From: Warburgia ugandensis
Taxonomy: Eukaryota; Streptophyta; Magnoliopsida; Canellales; Canellaceae
Length of the DNA stretch: 64,000 nucleotides
NCBI GenBank assembly: GCA_035236585.1
Contig: CP141139.1
Location: 35,349,217 to 35,413,216 of the forward strand
Reading direction: 5' to 3'
The position numbers and the translations under genes were made by a program. Below the pieces are notes generated by a model. It had not been told where the DNA came from, ran no database searches, and saw only the letters and a program-made list of their open reading frames with translations. Shown here one piece after another: positions 23,001-32,560 of the stretch (the first letter of the stretch is position 1; each line of letters opens with the position of its first letter).

Positions 23001-26000
23001 GTGGTCAGAGACTAATCTGTAAGGCTGGATTAGAGAAATGACTGGATGGGGATGATATAGGGACCAAACTATAGAAGTTCTGATTCTCTGGAAGTTCACA
23101 AGATTTATCTTTTCCAGTTCCTCCTGTAACTTCTATATTTGTATTTTGCTTATGTTCTGTTTTACATGCTCATGCAAGTAACATTTTAATTGCAGGCCTC
23201 AGGTGACCATAGCTACTGCAATAATATTTTGTCATCGTTTTTTCCTCCGCCAATCTCATGCAAAGAATGATAGGAGGGTGAGAAATTACTCACTATTTTT
23301 TTTTTTTTATTTTCCTCTTCATGTTTCAGTTTTTGCTTCCTTTGGTTCTCTTGTTGTAATTCTACCTTCCAATATAAGTAATTATTATTTTTTGCATGTG
23401 GTTGGTCATATGTTCTATGAAAGAGACAAATGTCAGTAATAATCTTTCTTTATCTGGCTCTTAAAATGTCTAAATGAAGCATGAATTATAAGTAGGCGGG
23501 TTTAAAATGGATTTTATGTTCTTTGGAATTTGATACCATAAATTCCTCAAAATGATGTTACCTCATGGCATCTACACATTCCTCCACTAAGTTATATCAT
23601 CTAGTAATTTATCAAATGCTCGCTTCGTTGATCTCATTCAATAGTGTCTAAGTTATAACCTGGAAGCCTTATACAACTTAATATAGGGGAAAAGGTATTG
23701 TTTAGCTTGTTGACATGGAAATCATTACAGAAATGGCTACATCACATGGGAAGGTTTTGGTAGCCTTTGATCAGGTGGCCTTGAGTTGCTTTCTAGTGTA
23801 TGAGGTGTGAATTTGGGGGTGTTAAGCAATGAGGGGATTTCTTTTTCTTACCACCCCCGACCCTCCGCCCTCTTTTTTAGTGTGTAGGCAAACATCAAAC
23901 ACAATTGCTTTTGTGTGTTTCTAGGATCTTGCAGCTGGTCCTAGGCCTGGATAAAGGAGGATTGTGTAAGGTTGCTATTTGATGTAAAATCTTTTGGTAT
24001 ATTCTATAACATGGATCTAAAGACTAAGGTATTTCCTCATTATAGGGCATTTCCCATAAATGTCGTGCTACATCAGATCTTGGATGTATTGGAAAATGGG
24101 CAAGGATTGATAGGGCGTTCTCCATAAACAACATGCTACATCAGATCCTGGATGTAGTGAAAAATGGGCAAGGGCTAATAGAGCGTTCCATCGAAGGCGA
24201 TGTGTTGCATCAAAACCCGTGCTATGGGAAATAGGAAGGGGTTTCTGCACCGTTTTAGATGTATGTGGGTGAAGAGACTATCTCAAGAGAGTTAGATTTG
24301 TATCCCACATGGCATATAGGTACATTGACATGTAAGAGTGAAGTTAGTAAATATAATGGAATGTAGGACAGTCAACATAGCTTGTGTCCTAGAAACCAAA
24401 TGTAAAGAGGTTAAAACTAGAGAAAATCAATGGGTATAAGCTCTGGTATGTAAGAAAGGACAATAATGGAAATGACATAGTGATAGTGATGGATAAGTAA
24501 TTAAAGGATAAAGTTGTAGAAGTTAGAAGAACTAGTGATATAATTCTAGTAATAAAACTTGTTTTGGGAGCGAAGACCTTAAATTTTGTAAGTGCACATG
24601 CTTGATAGGTGGGGTTGGAAGATAGAATAAAAAAACAGTTGTGGGAAGATATAGAGGGAGTAATGCAAGAAATTCCCAACATAGCGGATATTTATGTGAG
24701 CAAACTTAAATGGTCATGTAGGAAAAGAAAATGAAGGATATGATAGGCTACATGTAGGATATAATATTGGAGAAAGAAATGAGATGGTAAAGCTATTCTT
24801 GATTTTCTTTTGGGATATAACCTAGCTCTAGCAAATACATACTTTTAGAAGAGAGATGAACATTTACTAACTTTTAAAAGTTTATCATATAAAAGCCAAA
24901 GCAACTTTCTTCTACGTAGGAATACTGAAAGATCAATGTGTAAGGATTGTAAGGTGATACATGGTGAGAGTTTAGTTACATAGCACAAGTTAGTGGTTAT
25001 GGATATTTACATTAAGACATGAAAGAAAAGAAATGAACTTAATAGGTATCCAAAAACTAAGTCGTGAAACTTAAAAAGGAGAAAAGGTAATATCATTAAC
25101 AAACAAGTTGATGGTAGAAGGAAAGGAAAACAATGAAATGTAAGTAAGTACATTGGGCTAATATGGCCGAGTCCATTCAGAAAGTGGTAAAAGATGTTTT
25201 GGGAGTATTTAAAGGTAAAAAACAACTGGTAAAGGAAACTAGGTGCTGGAGTGAAGAAGTACAAAAAGTTATAAAAGAGAAACGGGTGTGGTTTAAAGCA
25301 TGACAGGACTAGAAACCATGAAAACTTTGAGCATTATAAGATTGTTGAAAAGGTTGCTATGAGAGTAGTGAGTGAGGTTAGACTCAAGGTGTATGATAAT
25401 TTCTATAATAGATTAGGATCAATAGAAGGTGAGAACGATATGATCAAACATGCAAAAATAAGAAAACAAAAAAGGACTTCTACCACGTTAAATGCATTAA
25501 AAGTGATGGCCAAATGGTGCTAGTCAAAGATGACGAGATCAATCAAAGGTGGGAAAGTTGCTTTCAAAAGTTGCTAAATCACAAATATCTAGATAATATT
25601 GAGATTTAAAGAACTATAAACCCAAATAAAATTGGACTATATAAATGCAACCATAAGATCAGGATACTTGAAGGGAAAGATGCCTTGAAAAAGATGAAAT
25701 CAGGAAAGTCCTTGGGGCACAATGGTATACCAATAAAGTTTGGAAGTATATGGGAGATATTGGAGTAGTTTGACTAACATAGTTATTTAACAAGATTGTA
25801 GAATCGATGGAAATGCCAGATGAATGGAGGAAAAGCTCTATCATACAAATTGATAAGAATGAAGGAGACATACAATGGGTTATAGGTGTGAAAACAGCCT
25901 CTTGTAAAAATGCAAGATAAGGCTGTGTAATATTTATCTTTTGTGGTCCATTCCTTTCCCGGACACTGCATATGCGGGAGCTTCGTGAACCAGGCTGCCT

Positions 26001-29000
26001 TCTTGTTTGTTTTTTCTTTTCTTTTATAGAGTTGCACTAATTAGCATGGGATCAAACTTATGTGCCAGACCATGAAACTTCGGGAAAGAGGGACTGATTA
26101 GAGGCTATGACATGAGACGAGTGTATCGGAAACAAATTTGGTTTCATGCTTGGGAGTCTACCATGAAAGCTATTTTCCTACTGAGACAATTGATAGAGAA
26201 TGTCCGACCCCTAATCGGGACAAGGATTTGATGATGATGAGGCCATTGATAAAGAAATATGGAAAGAGGATGAATGATCTCCTCATGGTCTTTATTGACT
26301 TGGAAAAAGCTTATGATAAGGTCCCTATGGGGTTAATATGGTCAGTGTTGGGCAAGAAAGTGGTTTCACGAGGGTATATAGACATAATTAAGGGTATGTC
26401 AAATATTAGGACTACTACCTGAAAGACCGATGATTTCCTTGTCACTATAGGGTTGCACCAAGGATTGGCATTTAGCCTGTACTTTTTCATGTTAGTTATA
26501 AATGAGTTGACAAAACATTTGCATGAGGAGATTTCACGGTGCATGTTATTTGTAGATGACAGTTTTAATTGATAAGACAAGGGAGAGCGTCAACACAAAG
26601 CTAGAGTTGTGCAGAGATGCTATAGAGTCTAAAGGATTTAAAATTAGCCGAGGTAAAATAGCATATATGGAATGCAATTTTAGCAAGGGGAGTGGAAATG
26701 AAGCACCAGTAAAGATTTATAATGAAGAAGTCCCTCAAAAGACCACTTTCAATACTTGAGATTGATAATTAATAAATGCTGAGATATTGATAGGGACGCT
26801 AACCAGAGAATTCGAGTGGGTTGGAATATATGGAGCCTCTGGAGTTTTGCGTGATCGGTTGGTGCCGCTCAAGCTGAAAGGAAATTTTTTATAGAATGGC
26901 TATAAGGCTGGCCATGTTCTATGGATCAGAGTGTTGGATAGCTAAGGAGCAACATGTACATAGAATGAATGTAGCTGAAATGAGGATGTTGTAATGAATG
27001 GGTGGCAAGATGTGAAAGGATAGAATTAAAAATGAAAACATTAGAGAAAACTTAGGAGTAGCACCAATAGGTAACAAGATGAAGGTGGGTACACTTAGAT
27101 CGTTTAGACATTCCAACGAAGACCGAAGATGGGACCGGTTAGGAGTGAGTTGATCCATGTTGAGGGCTCTAAAAGGGCAAGGGGAAGGCCCAAAAAGACA
27201 TGAATCGAAGTGGTGAAAAAAGTTTTAAAAACTTTTGGACTAAATGAAGCCGTGACACTTGATAGAGGGGAATGGAGGAACAAGATTTATGTAGCCGACC
27301 CCTAATCGGGGTAAGGCTTTGATGATGATAAAACATCTAACACCTAAAATGTATTATAATCAACTGCAACTTAATATCAAAACCCTAAAATGCTTTGGGC
27401 TGCACTTCTTCTTCTTCACCAGTCTTCTTGTAGCCAAAGAGCTAGAGAGAAACCCAAAAGGTCTCCATGAGGGAATGACAATCCTTTTTTCTCTTGACAT
27501 ACTCGTTCTCCCCAAAACTTGAATGCACCATTTAGAGAACTAAACCCTTACCTCTCCTTTTTGTTTTGCATTCTTTTCTTTCTCCCCATTTAAGTGGCTG
27601 GACCCATAAGCCCAACCAATGAATTTTACTTTGCAGACTTACGAGCGTAGTTCTCTTCCTGTTAAAAGATGCACAATCTTCTCATAGATCTCAACATTCT
27701 TCTTTTTGCCTGGGTGGGTATGGACATGTTTGAAACATTGTCATTCCTGTGCAAGACCCAAGATTGAACTCATTCTTGTCTTACCATTTGGTCCCTGAAT
27801 GCTACAGAATCTGCATTTAATTACTCAACTACCCCTAATAATGTGCATGGCAGGCTTACATTGATCCTGTGAATATAACACCATTGCACTTGTGTATTGC
27901 GCCTGACTTCTGTATAATAAGTGGGTAGTGGATTTTAAGGGATATACAAATTTTATGAAACTTGTTTAGGCCAGAAAAACCTTCATATTGTTTTTGGCTC
28001 TGGGTTTATTGGCCTTCTCTTCCCCTTTGAAACAGCATTCTTCTCATTGAGTAATATATGTGAATGCAATTCTGAACCAACAGTAATTCTAATCCAGGAT
28101 CTAATACTGCAGTTAATCTCTTGTTGATATTGAAATCTCCTGGTGTTAGACGAGTTATGTCTAACCTTTTGGTTCCTGTTGTTATCCCTGAATGATACCC
28201 ATTTGAGTGTGACTTATTTATATGAAATTGGACTAAAGCCCAAGTTAAAAATGGTTTATAAAACTTCACAAGATCTTTCCAATGACTGGATAATACAACG
28301 TAAACAAGGCTCAAGTTATGCCAAGCATTCTTTGCTCTATCCCTTCTTTTTATGATTGACTTTTCCAAAGAGCAGATAACGAAGTCAATTGTGCTAGTTG
28401 GTTTTTGTACTGACTTGCAGTTGTGGTGGTGACTGACTTTATTTTTGTAGTAAATGTAAAAATAAATGAAGCTACTTGGCACTGGCATAAATATTAATTG
28501 TCTTCTAAGGACGTGAGTTATGAGGCTGATAATGTCTGAACAATAGTTGTCTGGAATATTTCCATGCATTTCTCGTTATCAATTTTTTTGTAAACCTTTC
28601 AATCATTTCAATGTAAATCAGTTGCCTTTTTGTAAATTCTTATCTGGATACTTCTATTCCTGGAATCTTTGAAGTGGTGTCTTTTGTTTTCTTCTTGATT
28701 TTGTTCAGCTGTTTCTGATAGACATAAACAAAAGAAACTGGCCCTTGTCATGTAATCCTGTTGAATTTTATGATGAACTTGACATGACATGCTCCGCAGA
28801 CCATTGCAACTGTATGCATGTTTCTTGCGGGGAAGGTTGAAGAAACTCCTCGTCCCCTAAAGGATGTCATTCTTGTATCTTATGAAATAGTACATAAAAA
28901 AGACCCAGCTGCTGTGCAGAGAATCAAGCAGAAGGTAGAATAATCACGCGATACCTTTTTGTCCCTGTAAGGTGCTTAATTTTTTTCTCACATGTGGCAA

Positions 29001-30519
29001 TATGTATCCAATTCCTCAGGAAGTATACGAGCAGCAAAAGGAACTCATTTTGCTTGGGGAGCGCGTTGTACTTGCAACTCTTGGTTTTGATCTCAACGTT
29101 CATCATCCCTATAAACCTCTTGTTGAAGCAATAAAAAAGTTCAAGGTTGCTCAAAACGCCCTTGCTCAAGTTGCCTGGAATTTTGTCAATGATGGGTATG
29201 CCCAGGTTATTGGTTTTGCCTGTTCTAGTTTTCAGTTATGTGTATTATTGGTTTTTGGGCATCTTCCTTTTATTTTTTACATGGTTTGAAAGGCTTATGC
29301 AGGCTGCGGACATCCCTCTGTTTGCAATTTAAGCCCCATCACATAGCAGCAGGTGCCATCTTTCTTGCCGCCAAATTTCTGAAAGTTAAGCTACCATCTG
29401 ATGGTGAAAAGGTCTGGTGGCAAGAATTTGATGTAACCCCTCGACAGTTGGAAGGTTCATGTTTTTGTCTATTCAGTATAAATATTAGCTTAAGTATGTG
29501 GATTAGTATTTTGCTCATGTTAAATTTTCTTTCTTACAGAGGTTAGCAATCAGATGTTGGAACTGTATGAACAAAACCGGACAGTACAGTCTTCCCATGG
29601 GAGCGAAATAGAAGGGAGCATCGGTGGTGCGGCTAACTATCAGGCCCCAGCAAAGGCTTCCGCTGCTATAGATGAATCAGTCTCAAGGAATGGTCATTCT
29701 CAGGCTTCAGTTCGTCCAGCAGTGGACCAATCATATCATAATAATCAATGTGCTTCTCAGAGGAGTATGCAGAGCCTAAGTAATGACTATGCAGACCATG
29801 AGGTGAAGAGTAGAAGCAGGGATTTAATTCATGAAGAGGTTGAACAATTCTCTGGAAGCAGGGAAAACCTAACAGAAGTCACAAACAGATCCAAGTCCAG
29901 GTTGGAGCAGCCTGCAGAATGTGCAGAAACAAATGGTTTAGGGGAAGGAACGGCAGCAAAGGAATGGAAGGATGAAGGATCACTGTACAAGCTCAGTAAC
30001 ACCAGTGGGGGTCGTAATTCTGGCTATTGCTCTCAAGATGTTATTACAAAGATTGATAAGGACAAGGTGAAGGCTGCTCTTGAGAAGCGCAAGAAGTTGC
30101 GGGGTGAGACAACCAGGAAAACTGATTTGATGGATGAAGATGACCTCATTGAGAGGGAGCTGGAAAATGGAATTGAATTGGCCGCAGAGGACGAGAAAAT
30201 CAGGCTGGCCAGAAAGCCAAGCTGGTCTAAATCCAGGCCTCTGGTGGGTCCTGAGGGCCCTGTTTCTGGAATTGAGTGTGAGAATGATATTGGGTGTAAA
30301 AATTACTCTCTGATGAAAGAGGATCAATCATCACTGAAGAGTAAGAAGAGGTCAAGATCTTTTGACGTCAGGGCTGCTGCTGATCATGGAGCTGAGGCAA
30401 GCACCAGAACCCCTGTGGACTATGTAGAAGAGGGAGAGTTGTCAGAGGAATTTCGTTCACCAAAACCGGACAGCAGTCCTCTTCATAGTTTATCAGAGAC
30501 AGCAGGCAAGCACCGATGA
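7792..30519 (+). CDS. Cyclin T (CYCT1-type), P-TEFb cyclin, six coding exons
   Basis: Exons 7792-8030, 23196-23277, 28800-28934, 29020-29195, 29303-29454 and 29540-30519 join in frame at GT-AG borders to 587 residues plus stop. Cyclin T binds CDKC kinase in P-TEFb in the nucleus. The complex phosphorylates the RNA polymerase II C-terminal domain and promotes elongation (family knowledge). Seen here: N-terminal [20 protein letters not shown] before the first cyclin box; first box with [32 protein letters not shown] and [15 protein letters not shown] (about residues 45-150); second box with [18 protein letters not shown] and [20 protein letters not shown] (about 165-265). A polar C-terminal tail of about 320 residues carries basic clusters such as [10 protein letters not shown], a likely nuclear signal. 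Length resembles Arabidopsis CYCT1;4 and CYCT1;5. Introns 1 (15.2 kb) and 2 (5.5 kb) are full of transposons, yet all splice borders and frames are intact, so the gene looks functional. Confidence 0.95.
9632..11681 (-). mobile_element. RTE-clade LINE, 5'-truncated, with 17-bp target duplication
   Basis: A 2,050-bp insertion in hAT fossil A. The 17-bp sequence TCAAAATGGAAGTATAT lies on both sides, at 9615-9631 and 11682-11698, so the ends are exact. On the - strand it holds reverse transcriptase segments: [40 protein letters not shown] and [14 protein letters not shown] (11100-10690), [20 protein letters not shown] (about 10480), and the 3' tail with a short GATGATGATGA run. Endonuclease is absent because of 5' truncation; a full RTE is about 3.2 kb. 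Stops interrupt it. Confidence 0.92.
11939..12121 (+). mobile_element. Au SINE, full length
   Basis: Begins ggggagccttggcgcaatag after a few extra bases, has box B-like ggttcaaggcgtgg, and ends ggggctgccctttt. The target duplication TATATATCATTTAT is exact at 11925-11938 and 12122-12135. It is inserted in hAT fossil A and is one of the best preserved SINE copies here. Confidence 0.92.
12899..14321 (-). mobile_element. RTE-clade LINE internal fragment
   Basis: On the - strand it encodes RTE reverse transcriptase pieces: [40 protein letters not shown] (about 13860-13580) and [17 protein letters not shown] with the catalytic FADD (about 13205-13155). Both the endonuclease region and the 3' end with its GATG tail are missing, so it is truncated on both sides. 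It lies within hAT fossil B. No target duplication was found. Confidence 0.87.
15310..16388. mobile_element. Non-autonomous hAT-type element, copy 1
   Basis: 1,079 bp. The ends form an 18-bp terminal inverted repeat with few mismatches, CTATGTAGTTAAAGGCGC against its complement GTGCCTTTAACTACATAG. It is flanked by an exact 8-bp duplication, GGCAATTT at 15302-15309 and 16389-16396, the hAT signature. The outer 60-110 bp on each side are GC-rich (ggcgcgcctagg, gcgcctaggcgcc), while the middle is AT-rich with a tandem repeat (15780-16265). There is no transposase. It interrupts the transposase of hAT fossil B and so is younger than that copy. Confidence 0.9.
15780..16265. repeat. Tandem repeat, about three units of 150-160 bp
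   Basis: Inside non-autonomous element copy 1. Each unit carries the order atatatagctt(t/a)c(t/c)catgc, then tcttcatg(t/g)(g/a)tg, then a T-rich stretch. Units start near 15780, 15950 and 16106 and differ by substitutions and T-run length. Confidence 0.7.
17955..18450. repeat. Tandem repeat, four units of about 138 bp
   Basis: Units start near 17958, 18082, 18220 and 18358. Each contains a core like ccatgaatcagttgttttta, then gcattataatggtgacattt, then A-rich sequence ending in a gacaggcac-like motif. It lies in the 5' non-coding part of hAT fossil B, upstream of its BED finger region. Confidence 0.75.
18930..19089. other. Intron 1 spacer between hAT elements
   Basis: Short AT-rich spacer, no feature recognised. 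Confidence 0.35.
19098..19846. mobile_element. Non-autonomous hAT-type element, copy 2
   Basis: 749 bp with the same terminal inverted repeat as copy 1: CTATGTAGTTAGAGGC at the left and GCACACCTCTAACTACATAG at the right. It is flanked by the exact 8-bp duplication ACCTTACA at 19090-19097 and 19847-19854. GC-rich subterminal zones surround an AT-rich middle without coding capacity. Copies 1 and 2 differ in length and internal sequence but share ends, so they are one family mobilised by a common hAT transposase. Confidence 0.9.
19855..21454. other. Intron 1 stretch without recognised features
   Basis: No recognised transposon protein, RNA gene or host exon. A short repeat of gaattgatcattcaat occurs twice near 19940-19975. 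Confidence 0.4.
21472..21634 (+). mobile_element. Au SINE with rearranged 5' head
   Basis: The 3' two thirds match other Au SINEs (gtgacattgaggtcacgggt; ccttccccggaccccgcata; ggcaggagcttcgtgcacca). The usual ggggagccttgg head is replaced by a duplicated piece of SINE body (taaggctgcctaccatagg). The exact 17-bp duplication ATGTCATTGTTGCTCGA flanks it at 21455-21471 and 21635-21651, so the rearrangement probably predates or accompanied insertion. Confidence 0.9.
21652..23195. other. 3' end of cyclin T intron 1
   Basis: No gene. An (ATT)n run lies at about 22122-22143. The string tgttacaccccgatttttgg at about 22374 resembles the first bases of Tekay/Del LTRs, but the sequence after it does not match the LTR at 47814. 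The last bases are a polypyrimidine tract and acceptor for exon 2. Confidence 0.4.
23196..23277 (+). CDS. Cyclin T coding exon 2
   Basis: 82 bp encoding [19 protein letters not shown] followed by SHAKNDRR in the first cyclin box. Borders are TTGCAG|GCCTCAG and AGGAGG|GTGAGA. It is isolated by 15.2 kb upstream and 5.5 kb downstream. It was recognised because it supplies exactly the residues missing between exon 1 and exon 3. Confidence 0.93.
24044..24240. repeat. Tandem repeat of 66-68 bp at LINE 5' end
   Basis: Units begin agggcatttcccataaatg, agggcgttctccataaacaa and agagcgttccatcgaaggcg. Each contains a gctacatcaga(t/a)c(t/c)-like core (gttgcatcaaaaccc in the last) and ends atgggcaagg-like. 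They immediately precede LINE coding sequence. Confidence 0.65.
25877..26028 (+). mobile_element. Au SINE, 5'-truncated, nested in LINE
   Basis: Begins in the box B region (ggttataggtgtgaaaacag) and runs to the conserved tail (gcgggagcttcgtgaaccag, gctgcc, T-rich end). LINE sequence stops just before it and resumes after it at gttgcactaattagc, so the SINE inserted into the LINE and is younger. Confidence 0.88.
27331..28799. other. 3' end of cyclin T intron 2
   Basis: No transposon or gene recognised. It ends with ctccgcag, the acceptor for exon 3. Confidence 0.45.
28800..28934 (+). CDS. Cyclin T coding exon 3
   Basis: 135 bp (45 codons) from [20 protein letters not shown] to AVQRIKQK, finishing the first cyclin box. 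Borders CTCCGCAG|ACC and CAGAAG|GTAGAA, phase 0 on both sides. Confidence 0.94.
29020..29195 (+). CDS. Cyclin T coding exon 4
   Basis: 176 bp starting [20 protein letters not shown] and running through [18 protein letters not shown] to WNFVNDG, the start of the second cyclin box. Borders TTCCTCAG|GAAG and GATGG|GTATGC. The junction with exon 5 completes the Gly codon. Confidence 0.94.
29303..29454 (+). CDS. Cyclin T coding exon 5
   Basis: 152 bp encoding [20 protein letters not shown] followed by [19 protein letters not shown], the core of the second cyclin box. Borders TATGCAG|GCTG and TTGGAAG|GTTCAT. Confidence 0.94.
29540..30519 (+). CDS. Cyclin T coding exon 6 (C-terminal tail) and stop
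   Basis: 980 bp beginning [14 protein letters not shown], the end of the cyclin fold, followed by a low-complexity polar tail rich in Ser, Glu, Lys and Arg. Recognisable plant cyclin T pieces are [38 protein letters not shown] and the terminal EEGELSEEF region. TGA at 30517-30519. The tail is probably disordered, with nuclear-signal-like [10 protein letters not shown]. Confidence 0.95.
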
Positions 30520-31309
30520 GATGACCAAGTTTCCGGGAAAGGACAATTGATTGAGCCAGCTTTGATTCCTCTAACGTTGAATGTCTAATAGTTCAGAAGG
30601 CATGAAAATTGGATGATTTTAGCATCTACAGTTTGGGCTGTCGTTTTCTTTTCTGGTGGTGTGGGGATGGGTGTAAAGGGGTTTTGTTTCTCGCCCTCCC
30701 ATTTTCTAGTACAACTTAGAAATTAGAATCATGTCAACCACATACTTTTTAGACACTAGAATGTCCATTTGGCATTCCTGATGTATATAACAGCAGCATT
30801 GAAACCTGGTTAAGTGATAAGTCGACCAAGAACTTACCAGGACCCCTTCGACCTAATTAACAATTCAACGTTCATCGAATATCTTATGGGCGGTGTAACA
30901 AAATCATATAGATTCACTTTACTATTGGATAAATAAGACGACCCTAAAGGATGAAAGATCAAAAGTGGATTCGCATACATGTTTGGTATTTTTGGAAGTC
31001 ACGAGTAGCAGCGCAGTTGGTAGCTGACGCAATGCTGGCACTTTACCCTTTTAACCTTATTGAGTAGATCTAAGAATTTTTCCCTTTAGGAGATTTCAAG
31101 AGATCTTGGAATTAGAATACGTTTCTAGAGAAGTTTGCTTCGGAACTGGATACACCAAAAAGAAAGTGCGGAAAAGTGCAAACAATATAGGAGGTCGGAG
31201 TACTGGGAAGAGGCAAAGGAGAAGCCACTTGCGAGTTCTTTTACTAGTTTAAGTAGAAAGGTCCGACCAACATATCGGGTCTAAGTCTTGTGTCACCCTA
31301 AGTTGAGTT
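30520..31309. other. Cyclin T 3' UTR and downstream spacer
   Basis: The first few hundred bases are T/G-rich and probably the 3' UTR. No canonical AATAAA was found at an expected place, so the end is not assigned. No further gene is seen. Confidence 0.4.
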
Positions 31310-31505
31310 TTGAGTGCTTGAGCTGGCTTGAGATGAGATTGGCAATATAACTGTGCTTGAGATGAATTGAGATAAAAATCATCTCATCTTAGCGCATTGT
31401 TAAGTTTGAATTTTTAGTTATCTCACTTTATCTAATGCTACATCTCATCTCATTTCAAGCCAGCTCACTTCATCTCAAGTGCCAGTAACACTATGTTTAG
31501 TTTTG
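31310..31505. repeat. Foldback (MITE-like) element
   Basis: An inverted repeat of about 195 bp. The left arm has gagctggcttgagatgagat (about 31319-31338). The right arm has catctcatctcatttcaagccagctc in reverse complement (about 31441-31466). Further internal pairs of gagat and atctc motifs occur. The arms match over about 20 bp with few differences. No coding capacity. It is MITE-like in shape; the superfamily is not determined. Confidence 0.6.
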
Positions 31506-32075
31506 AAGTAGAAAAGGAAACCAAATCTGTGTATTGCATTTCAACTAGAATTGACTAACGCTAGTTGTAGTCACTCCCATTTTGACATCTAATTTTACTT
31601 TTTCTTGTATATATTATGCCAAGTATAAATCCTATTTTGCCGTCCAATTTGACTATTTACTGTAGATATTATGCTAGGTATAAAGGTTGATATGGAGCTT
31701 ACATTGAGACCAAAGGGTGGTTCACATCCAACTCGTAAGCAATGACTGGCTTGCCAAATGTACAACGGCTCATGTGCGTCCTCACGCTCACCTGGCAAGC
31801 CTAGCTCCAGTTTTGTCTTCAAATACACCTGGTGGCACGAGAGTCCACATCTGCATGCACTTTAGCGAACTCCAGAGGTGCAATTAGCTGTTTTTATCGC
31901 CCCCATCTTTGAGCATAATATCATCCAACTCGCCATTACTGTAGGTGATATATCATCCCAACTCGTAAGAATTATTACTTGTCACGACCCATGTTTGTCA
32001 CCCATCCAGCACAACAAAATGACACAAGAATTCTCATCACAATCTCTGAGCGTTCAATGGACCAGCCAATAGCAA

Positions 32076-32077
32076 GT

Positions 32078-32146
<69 letters not shown>
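32076..32146. repeat. (TA)n microsatellite, first array
   Basis: About 33 TA units, ending in ataaagtttc. The array precedes the first copy of the duplicated block described at 32147-32560. Confidence 0.9.
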
Positions 32147-32149
<3 letters not shown>

Positions 32150-32313
32150 TTCAGCAAGAAATTGCAGGTGTAAAGTGCATGTGACATTTGATTGGCAATG
32201 AAAATGTTTCTAGCTGCCATTTCCTCTTACTTTTTCTGCTTTTTACATTTTTCTTCAGACAATCAAATGTCACTTGCTCCTTGTACTTCCATGAAACAGC
32301 TGAAATTATCACA

Positions 32314-32369
<56 letters not shown>

Positions 32370-32560
32370 TGTGTGCATAAGGGAGTAGTAATTTTAGCAA
32401 GAAGATGCATGTTTAAGGAGTATGTGACATTTGATTGATCGAAAAAAAGTTTCTAACCATCATTTCCTCTAACTTCTTTTGTTTGTCACCTACTCTTTGT
32501 ACCTGCATGAAACAGCTGAACTTATAGCTGCTCTATATGTGTGTGTCTATACACACATAC
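32147..32560. repeat. Duplicated block separated by a second (TA)n array
   Basis: Unit 1 (32147-32315) and unit 2 (about 32390-32535) share the order agcaagaa, gtgacatttgattg, ttcta(g/a)c, catttcctct, ctttgtacttgcatgaaacagctga-like, and then a TA or TG run. The second TA array is at about 32316-32366. Unit 1 also has an internal inverted repeat: gtgacatttgattg (about 32181) pairs with caatcaaatgtcac (about 32262). Confidence 0.75.

Larger units (their letters stand above)
8031..23195 (+). other. Cyclin T intron 1, 15,165 bp
   Basis: Bounded by GTAAGT at 8031 and TTGCAG ending at 23195. Exon 2 continues the protein exactly ([12 protein letters not shown]). The intron holds two hAT fossils, two LINE remnants, two related non-autonomous hAT-type elements and two SINEs, listed separately. 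The rest is AT-rich and shows no host gene. Confidence 0.9.
24044..27330 (+). mobile_element. RTE-clade LINE, nearly full length, with nested SINE
   Basis: About 3.3 kb on the + strand in cyclin T intron 2. It starts with two to three 66-68-bp repeats (24044-24240), which I take as the LINE 5' UTR. The endonuclease-like part follows at about 24380-25010 ([13 protein letters not shown]-like region, then NTYF and KSYKSQ-type motifs in broken frames). The reverse transcriptase contains [15 protein letters not shown] (about 26285), GLHQGLAF-like and LFVDD-like segments (about 26450-26560), and [17 protein letters not shown]-type sequence near 26650. It ends with the tail gtaaggctttgatgatgat. Many stops make it inactive. 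An Au SINE sits at 25877-26028. No convincing target duplication was seen. Confidence 0.87.

Noticed and set aside
28006-28569. 187-codon - strand ORF in cyclin T intron 2
   Set aside because: No domain or conserved motif seen, antisense within the intron; likely chance.
29980-30327. 115-codon - strand ORF
   Set aside because: It is the antisense shadow of the cyclin T exon 6.
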